DNA of 63,627 bases from CAZXVW01 sp964644025. GTDB taxonomy: Bacteria; Acidobacteriota; Terriglobia; Bryobacterales; Bryobacteraceae. Position 1 is the first letter of the stretch. Each line of letters starts with the position of its first letter. The notes under the pieces are model-generated. The model was not told where the DNA came from. It saw only the letters and a program-made list of their open reading frames with translations, and did no database searches. The DNA lies in assembly GCA_964644025.1 (NCBI GenBank), contig CAZXVW010000002.1:1-63627 (forward strand). The letters run 5' to 3'. Positions 59,689 to 63,627 of this stretch are shown here, piece after piece. The position numbers and the translations under genes are program-made.

Positions 59689-60264
59689 TTACCAGTTTTC
59701 GCCAAGCAGTTCAAAATACGCCTGGGGATGGGCGCAGGCCGGGCAGACCTCGGGCGCCTCGGTTCCCTCGTGCAGGTAACCACAATTCAGGCAGCGCCAG
59801 ATCACGACCCCGTCGCGCCGGAAGACGCGGCCGGCCTCGATGTTGGCGGCAATTTCGTTGTAGCGCTTCTCATGTTGGCGCTCGGCGACGGCAATGCTCT
59901 CGAAGATCTGGGCGATTTTGTCGAAGCCTTCCTCCCGGGCCACTTTGGCGAACTCGGGATACATCCGGGTGTGCTCGTAGTTCTCGCCGGCCGCGGCCGC
60001 CTTGAGGTTGTCCAGCGTGCTGCCGACGACACCGGCGGGAAACGCAGCGCTGATCTCCACTTCTCCGCCCGGCAGCAGCTTGAACAGCCGGGCGGCGTGC
60101 TCCTTTTCCTGGTTCGCCGTTTCGGCGAAAATGTTGCTGATCTGCACGTAGCCCTCTTTCCGGGCCTTGCTGGCAAACATGTCATAGCGGTTCCTGGCCT
60201 GCGACTCGCCCGCAAAGGCCGTCAAGATGTTGGTTTCCGTTCTTGTTCCTTTTAAATTTGCCAT
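59689..60264 (-). CDS. rbr: Rubrerythrin
   Basis: A 191-residue peroxidase: a di-iron four-helix domain (AFAGESQARNRYDMFA, then ANQEKEHAARLF; AGENYEHTRMYPEFA; AVAERQHEKRY) followed by a C-terminal rubredoxin domain with WRCLNCGYLHEG and EVCPACAHPQAYFE. It reduces H2O2 with NADH-derived electrons in anaerobes and microaerophiles. GGGGAAG precedes ATG 60264. The start overlaps the perR stop by 13 bases, so the regulator and peroxidase are tightly coupled. Confidence 0.96.
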   Translation of the reverse strand: MANLKGTRTETNILTAFAGESQARNRYDMFASKARKEGYVQISNIFAETANQEKEHAARLFKLLPGGEVEISAAFPAGVVGSTLDNLKAAAAGENYEHTRMYPEFAKVAREEGFDKIAQIFESIAVAERQHEKRYNEIAANIEAGRVFRRDGVVIWRCLNCGYLHEGTEAPEVCPACAHPQAYFELLGENW

Positions 60265-60704
60265 CGTTTCTTCCCCTTTTCCTGCCCAGTGATTTCACCC
60301 GGCCTCGCCGCCGCGGTTTCACTCTTACACCGCGGACAGAGGCCGACCAGCTCAACGTGATACCCCACCAGATCCCAGCCCGCCGGGACCTTGATGTTCC
60401 GGCGGACGACGATTCTTCCCCCGGCGGGCAGATCGTCGATCTTCCCGCAACGTAAACAGCGGATGTGGTAATGAGGGCGTGTATCGCCATCGAAGCGCAT
60501 CGGGGTGCCGGGAAGCCTCAGAATCACGCCGGCGTCGGAAAGAGCTTCGAGATTACGGTACACGGTGCCCAGGCTCACGCGCGGCATCCGCCGGCGGACC
60601 ATTTCATAGACCTCGTCCGCCGTCGGGTGGGAGCTGAGCTCCCACAGCGCCTCCAGGATCAGCTTCCGTTGCCGGGTCATCCGCAAGTGCTTGGTGTTGA
60701 ACAT
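60252..60704 (-). CDS. perR: Fur-family peroxide/metal regulator (PerR-like)
   Basis: A 150-residue Fur-family repressor. The winged helix carries RMTRQRKLILEALWE and SLGTVYRNLEALSDAGVI. The regulatory metal site uses HYHIRCLRCGKIDD, and CxxC pairs RCLRCG and LCPRCK form the structural zinc site seen in PerR. The start is ATG 60704: an upstream ATG at 60755 would lie in the promoter and adds the odd residues NNDNYYYQ. The genes it precedes are typical PerR targets, so peroxide sensing is likelier than iron or zinc sensing. Confidence 0.9.
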   Translation of the reverse strand: MFNTKHLRMTRQRKLILEALWELSSHPTADEVYEMVRRRMPRVSLGTVYRNLEALSDAGVILRLPGTPMRFDGDTRPHYHIRCLRCGKIDDLPAGGRIVVRRNIKVPAGWDLVGYHVELVGLCPRCKSETAAARPGEITGQEKGKKRWQI

Positions 60705-60725
60705 CGTCCGGGCGACTTGATAGTA

Positions 60726-60769
60726 GTAGTTATCATTATTTTTTACGATAGACACAGACCGTTTGTCAA
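60726..60769 (-). promoter_or_regulatory. Promoter and Fur/PerR-like box of the perR operon
   Basis: On the minus strand TTGACA (60769-60764), an 18-base spacer, and TAAAAA (60745-60740) form a promoter. AATAATGATAAC immediately follows it and resembles half of the Fur/Per box family (GATAATGATAATC). A repressor there would block initiation. This is the only strongly AT-rich patch in the neighbourhood. Confidence 0.5.
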
Positions 60770-60816
60770 GCCGCGCTCGGAGTTGTGCCGCGAAACGGAT
60801 CCGGGCTGACGGAGGT

Positions 60817-61938
60817 TCAGGTATCGATCAGCATGCCGGCGATTCGTTCGCGGTGATAGGTGGCGTCGCCGAACAGGATCTCGGAGGACTTGGCGCGCTT
60901 GTAGTACAACTGCAGATCGTACTCCCAGGTGAAACCGATGCCGCCGTGCACCTGGATACCGTTGTTGCCCGTCTGGCGGGCGGCATCGGAGCAGTAGGCC
61001 TTGGCGATCGAGACGAAGCGGTCCGCTTCGGAATGGTCCACCGAGACCGCCCAGGCGGCGTAATAGGCCGCCGAGCGCGCGGTTTCCAGGTAAAAGAACA
61101 TGTCGGCGCAACGGTGCGCCACGGCCTGGAACGAGCCGATCGGCCGGCCGAACTGCTCGCGCGTCTTGGCGTATTCGACCGAAGTCGTCAGTATCCACTG
61201 CATGACGCCGACCAGTTCGGCGCACACGGCCACGGTGGCTTCGCGCGTGGCGCGGCTGATCGCCGCCGCGGCCGCCGCGCCGCGGACCAGGAGACTGTCC
61301 GCGGGAACAGTGAGGTCAGCCAGTTCGATCCGGTACAGCCTCCGGGTCTGGTCAATGGCCGGCATGGGCGTGATGGTCATGCCCGGGGTGGCGCGATCGA
61401 GCGAGAAGACGGCCGGCTCGCCACCGATGCGGCAGACCCAGAGGATGAGGCCGGCGGTGTCGGCGTCTCCCACAAAGAGCTTTGTGCCGCCAAGGCGGAA
61501 GCCGCCGTTCGCCGCCTCCGCAGCAAGAGTGATGCTGGCGGGGTCCCAGTCAGCCGCTTCTTCCAGGTACGCCACGGTCGCGACTAGCTCGCCGTCAACG
61601 ATCCGGCCGAGGTATTGGCCGGCGTGCGCCTCGTTGCCCGCGGCGCTGATGAGGCTCGAAGCCCAAAGGTTCGAAATAAACGGACCGGGCAGGCAGAACT
61701 GGCCCATTGCCTCGGCCACGGCGGCCAGTTCGACGGCGCCGAGACCGAGGCCGTCCCATTTCTCCGGGACGGTCAGGCCGGTCCAGCCCTGGTCAGCCAG
61801 TCCGGCCCAGAGCTCCTGGTCGAAAGCCGCCGGCGTCTCCATGAGTTCGCGCACCCGAGTGGCGGGACACTGCCGGGTTAGAAATTCCCGGACGGAGTTC
61901 TGCAACAGTTTTTGCGGTTTAGAAAGCTCGAAATCCAC
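60817..61938 (-). CDS. Acyl-CoA dehydrogenase-like protein, second of a pair
   Basis: A 373-residue ACAD-fold protein. N-, middle- and C-terminal domains are present, with FGRPIGSFQAVAHRCADM and NNGIQVHGGIGFTWEYDL (the latter a conserved ACAD motif). In the C-terminus, SSEILFGDATYHRERIA replaces the usual catalytic EGTS motif. It may therefore be the non-catalytic partner in a heteromeric enzyme, like the paired FadE subunits of steroid-degrading actinobacteria. It starts 11 bases after its neighbour. Substrate unknown. Confidence 0.9.
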   Translation of the reverse strand: MDFELSKPQKLLQNSVREFLTRQCPATRVRELMETPAAFDQELWAGLADQGWTGLTVPEKWDGLGLGAVELAAVAEAMGQFCLPGPFISNLWASSLISAAGNEAHAGQYLGRIVDGELVATVAYLEEAADWDPASITLAAEAANGGFRLGGTKLFVGDADTAGLILWVCRIGGEPAVFSLDRATPGMTITPMPAIDQTRRLYRIELADLTVPADSLLVRGAAAAAAISRATREATVAVCAELVGVMQWILTTSVEYAKTREQFGRPIGSFQAVAHRCADMFFYLETARSAAYYAAWAVSVDHSEADRFVSIAKAYCSDAARQTGNNGIQVHGGIGFTWEYDLQLYYKRAKSSEILFGDATYHRERIAGMLIDT

Positions 61939-61949
61939 GGCTGCACCTC

Positions 61950-63122
61950 CTAGTAAGTTTTGGGAAGGCCGAGCACCCGTTGGGCGACGACGTTGCGCAG
62001 GATTTCGCTGGTTCCGGCCTCGATCGTGCTGCCACGGGACCGGAGGTAGGCGTAGGAAAGAGGGCCGAACTCCTCGTCGGTCAACTGGCCGTAAGGGCCG
62101 GCAATTTCCATGGCGATCTGGGAGACGCGCTGGAACGCTTCGCCGAAAAAGATCTTTAGGAGCGAGCCTTCCGGGCCCGGGACGCCGGTGGCGGCGAAAC
62201 GGCTCAGCGCCCGGGCGGTGGTCATGCGGAAGACTTCGAGTTCGACGTGGGCCTGGGCGATCTTTTGCCGGACGAGGGGATCTTCGGAAGCCGGGCTGCC
62301 GGATCGCCGGATGCAGCGCAGCTTGGCAATGAGGTCGTCAACGAACCGGGCCAGGGTCGTTTGCATGCCGCCGCCCAGGTTGGCGCGCTCATTCATCAAA
62401 GCGGTGATGGCGACTTTCCAGCCGCCGTTCACTTCGCCGAGCACCTGGCTGACAGGCACGCGGACGTCGGTGAAGAAAATCTCGTTGAAGCCGGCGTCAC
62501 CGCTCATCATCCGCAGCGGGCGAACCGAGATGCCCTCGGTCTTCATGTCCACCAGCAGGCAGGTGATGCCCTTGTACTTGGGCGCCTGCGGGTCAGTGCG
62601 GACCAGAAGAAAGCAGAAATCGGAGACGTGGGCGAAGCTGGTCCAGGTCTTCTGGCCGTTGACGACGAAGTGGAAACCGTCCAGCACCGCCCTGGTGCCG
62701 AGCGAACCCAGATCGCTGCCGGCGTTGGGCTCGGAGAAGCCCTGGCACCAGATATGTTCGCCGGAAAGCATGGGCTGCAAGTATGTTTTCTTCTGCTCCT
62801 CGGTACCGTGCACCATGATGGAGGGTCCGACCAGGCTGATGCCGAGAAAGCCCAGGGGGTCCGGGGCGTTCGCCCGGACCATCTCTTCCATGAAGATCGC
62901 CTGCTCAATGGGGGTGGCGCCGCGGCCGCCGTAAGCTTTCGGCCAGGTGATGCCGGTCCAGCCGCCTTCGTAAAGCGTGCGATGCCAGCGGCGCAGGTAG
63001 GCGAGGTATCCCGGGTCCTCGCCATCGGCGATGCCCGGGTAAGGCTCCGGCAGATTGGCCTTCAGCCAGGTCCGGAACTCATCCCGGAACGCCTTTTCGC
63101 TGGGGGATAATGTCAGGTCCAT
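61950..63122 (-). CDS. Acyl-CoA dehydrogenase, first of a pair
   Basis: A 390-residue FAD enzyme that introduces the 2,3-double bond in an acyl-CoA. QGFSEPNAGSDLGSLGTRA is the flavin-binding first signature, NGQKTWTSFAHVSDF the middle domain and STIEAGTSEILRNVVAQRVL the C-terminal signature with the Glu. GGAGTG precedes ATG 63122. Its gene follows the HdrD/GlpC-like gene by six bases, so electrons from this dehydrogenase may go through that Fe-S protein to the quinone pool. Confidence 0.93.
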   Translation of the reverse strand: MDLTLSPSEKAFRDEFRTWLKANLPEPYPGIADGEDPGYLAYLRRWHRTLYEGGWTGITWPKAYGGRGATPIEQAIFMEEMVRANAPDPLGFLGISLVGPSIMVHGTEEQKKTYLQPMLSGEHIWCQGFSEPNAGSDLGSLGTRAVLDGFHFVVNGQKTWTSFAHVSDFCFLLVRTDPQAPKYKGITCLLVDMKTEGISVRPLRMMSGDAGFNEIFFTDVRVPVSQVLGEVNGGWKVAITALMNERANLGGGMQTTLARFVDDLIAKLRCIRRSGSPASEDPLVRQKIAQAHVELEVFRMTTARALSRFAATGVPGPEGSLLKIFFGEAFQRVSQIAMEIAGPYGQLTDEEFGPLSYAYLRSRGSTIEAGTSEILRNVVAQRVLGLPKTY

Positions 63123-63128
63123 AAGATT

Positions 63129-63627
63129 TCACTCCTTTCGGGAGCCGGCCTGGCGGGAGCCGTCCACCGACTCCCAGAGCAGCTCGCCAATATCCTTCAC
63201 AGTGACGGACGCTCCGCCTTCGCAGGCTTTCACGCCGTCTTCGAGCATCGCCAGGCAAAACGGGCAGGCCACCGCGACCAGTCCGGCGCCGGTGGCCAGC
63301 GCCTGGCGGGCGCGCTCCCGGTTCACGCGCTGATGCGGCGCCTCCTCGGCGAAGGACATGCCTCCACCGCCGCCACAACAAAAAGCCGCCTGCCGGGACT
63401 TCGCCATCTCAACGGGGGGCGAGGAGGCAACCACCCGAACCAGCGCGCGCGGCTGCTCGAAGATCTCGTTATAGCGGCCGAGATAGCAGGGGTCGTGATA
63501 AGTTACCTGTTAACCGGTTCGGGCGAGCGGCCGAAGCCGCCCGTCGGCCACCAGCCGGGCAAGAAACGTGGAATGATGCTCCACCTCGTAATGGCCGCCG
63601 AGCCCGGGGTAATCATTGCGGAACGTG
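63129..63627 (-). pseudogene. HdrD/GlpC-like (Fe-S) oxidoreductase, 3' end, interrupted by in-frame TAA; runs off the window edge
   Basis: The frame reads continuously from the window edge through LRPLARTG, then TAA at 63512-63510, then QVTYHDPCYLGRYN and on to the CCG-domain segments AFCCGGGGG and CPFCLAMLEDG (non-cubane [4Fe-4S] site) and a stop at 63129. Both sides of the stop belong to the same family region, so this is one gene with a single nonsense codon, not two genes. A real mutation, an assembly or base-call error, or use of the GTG at 63434 as a truncated start are the options. The family carries electrons between ETF/acyl-CoA dehydrogenase and the membrane quinone pool. Confidence 0.7.

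Noticed and set aside
60705..60755. Upstream ATG at 60755 as the start of perR
   Set aside because: It lies inside the predicted promoter and would add a low-complexity NNDNYYYQ segment not found in Fur proteins.
1..63627. tRNA, rRNA, CRISPR arrays, insertion sequences, prophage
   Set aside because: I saw no cloverleaf T-loop motif in gene gaps, no regularly spaced repeats, and no transposase, integrase or phage structural protein.

Overview
The window is GC-rich bacterial chromosome with about 57 genes, no rRNA or tRNA that I can see, and no CRISPR array or insertion sequence. The gene repertoire (FGly-type sulfatases with Tat-like leaders, GH2, GH172, DUF4091, DUF5752-TreT, many long antisense shadow frames) is what I associate with Acidobacteriota of the Bryobacterales/Solibacter type. 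That assignment is inference, not proven by a marker. Superoxide reductase, rubrerythrin, ferritin and cytochrome bd point to a microaerobic or oxygen-fluctuating life style.

Layout. 50-2364: a LysR regulator, a small membrane protein, a degenerate GGDEF-like protein and a PilZ protein. 2428-13686: carbohydrate catabolism, with a KDG kinase/small protein/sulfatase unit, a secreted GH2 beta-galactosidase, a second sulfatase, an S9 peptidase and a ribulokinase. 13688-15223: two tandem PlsC-like acyltransferases. 15337-35913: a ~20.6-kb, 15-gene, single-strand exopolysaccharide operon. In transcription order it holds a Wza-like exporter, a Wzc-like protein fused to a degenerate kinase domain, a NusG paralogue, Wzx flippase, FemAB-like protein, O-antigen ligase, polysaccharide deacetylase, GT4, PglC-like phosphoglycosyltransferase, DegT aminotransferase, ATP-grasp ligase, methyltransferase, second FemAB-like protein, DUF4091 protein, GT4 and CapD dehydratase. 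It is led by a sigma70-like promoter and a strong leader hairpin. 36372-39005: rpsA, HU/IHF and HIT housekeeping genes. 39335-45690: LarA-like, a putative sigma54-driven 29-codon membrane microprotein, Tat-exported deacetylase-like protein, SMP-30, an LRR lipoprotein and a GH172/DUF2961 protein. 45755-46960: a carbonic anhydrase remnant and an alpha/beta hydrolase. 47256-49913: tpx and a YyaL/DUF255 protein. 49981-53219: a DUF5752-TreT-M20 peptidase operon. 53248-54605: an Rrf2-Thi4 operon. 54752-56008: a PAS-SpoIIE phosphatase. 56211-60704: a perR-rbr-dfx-ftn-cydAB oxygen-defence operon. 60817 to the end: two acyl-CoA dehydrogenases and the end of an HdrD/GlpC-like Fe-S oxidoreductase gene that carries an in-frame TAA.

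How it works together. The first third and the 39-46 kb block look like scavenging of sulfated or decorated plant or microbial glycans. The middle builds and exports a polymer whose first sugar is probably a 4-amino-4,6-dideoxy sugar made by CapD and DegT and loaded by the PglC-like enzyme. The right third handles peroxide, superoxide, iron and low oxygen. The most notable unexplained signals are the NusG paralogue plus leader hairpin of the exopolysaccharide operon, the sigma54/microprotein unit, the Rrf2-Thi4 pair with a Cys at the suicidal-thiazole-synthase position, the kinase-dead Wzc, and the interrupted HdrD-like gene.
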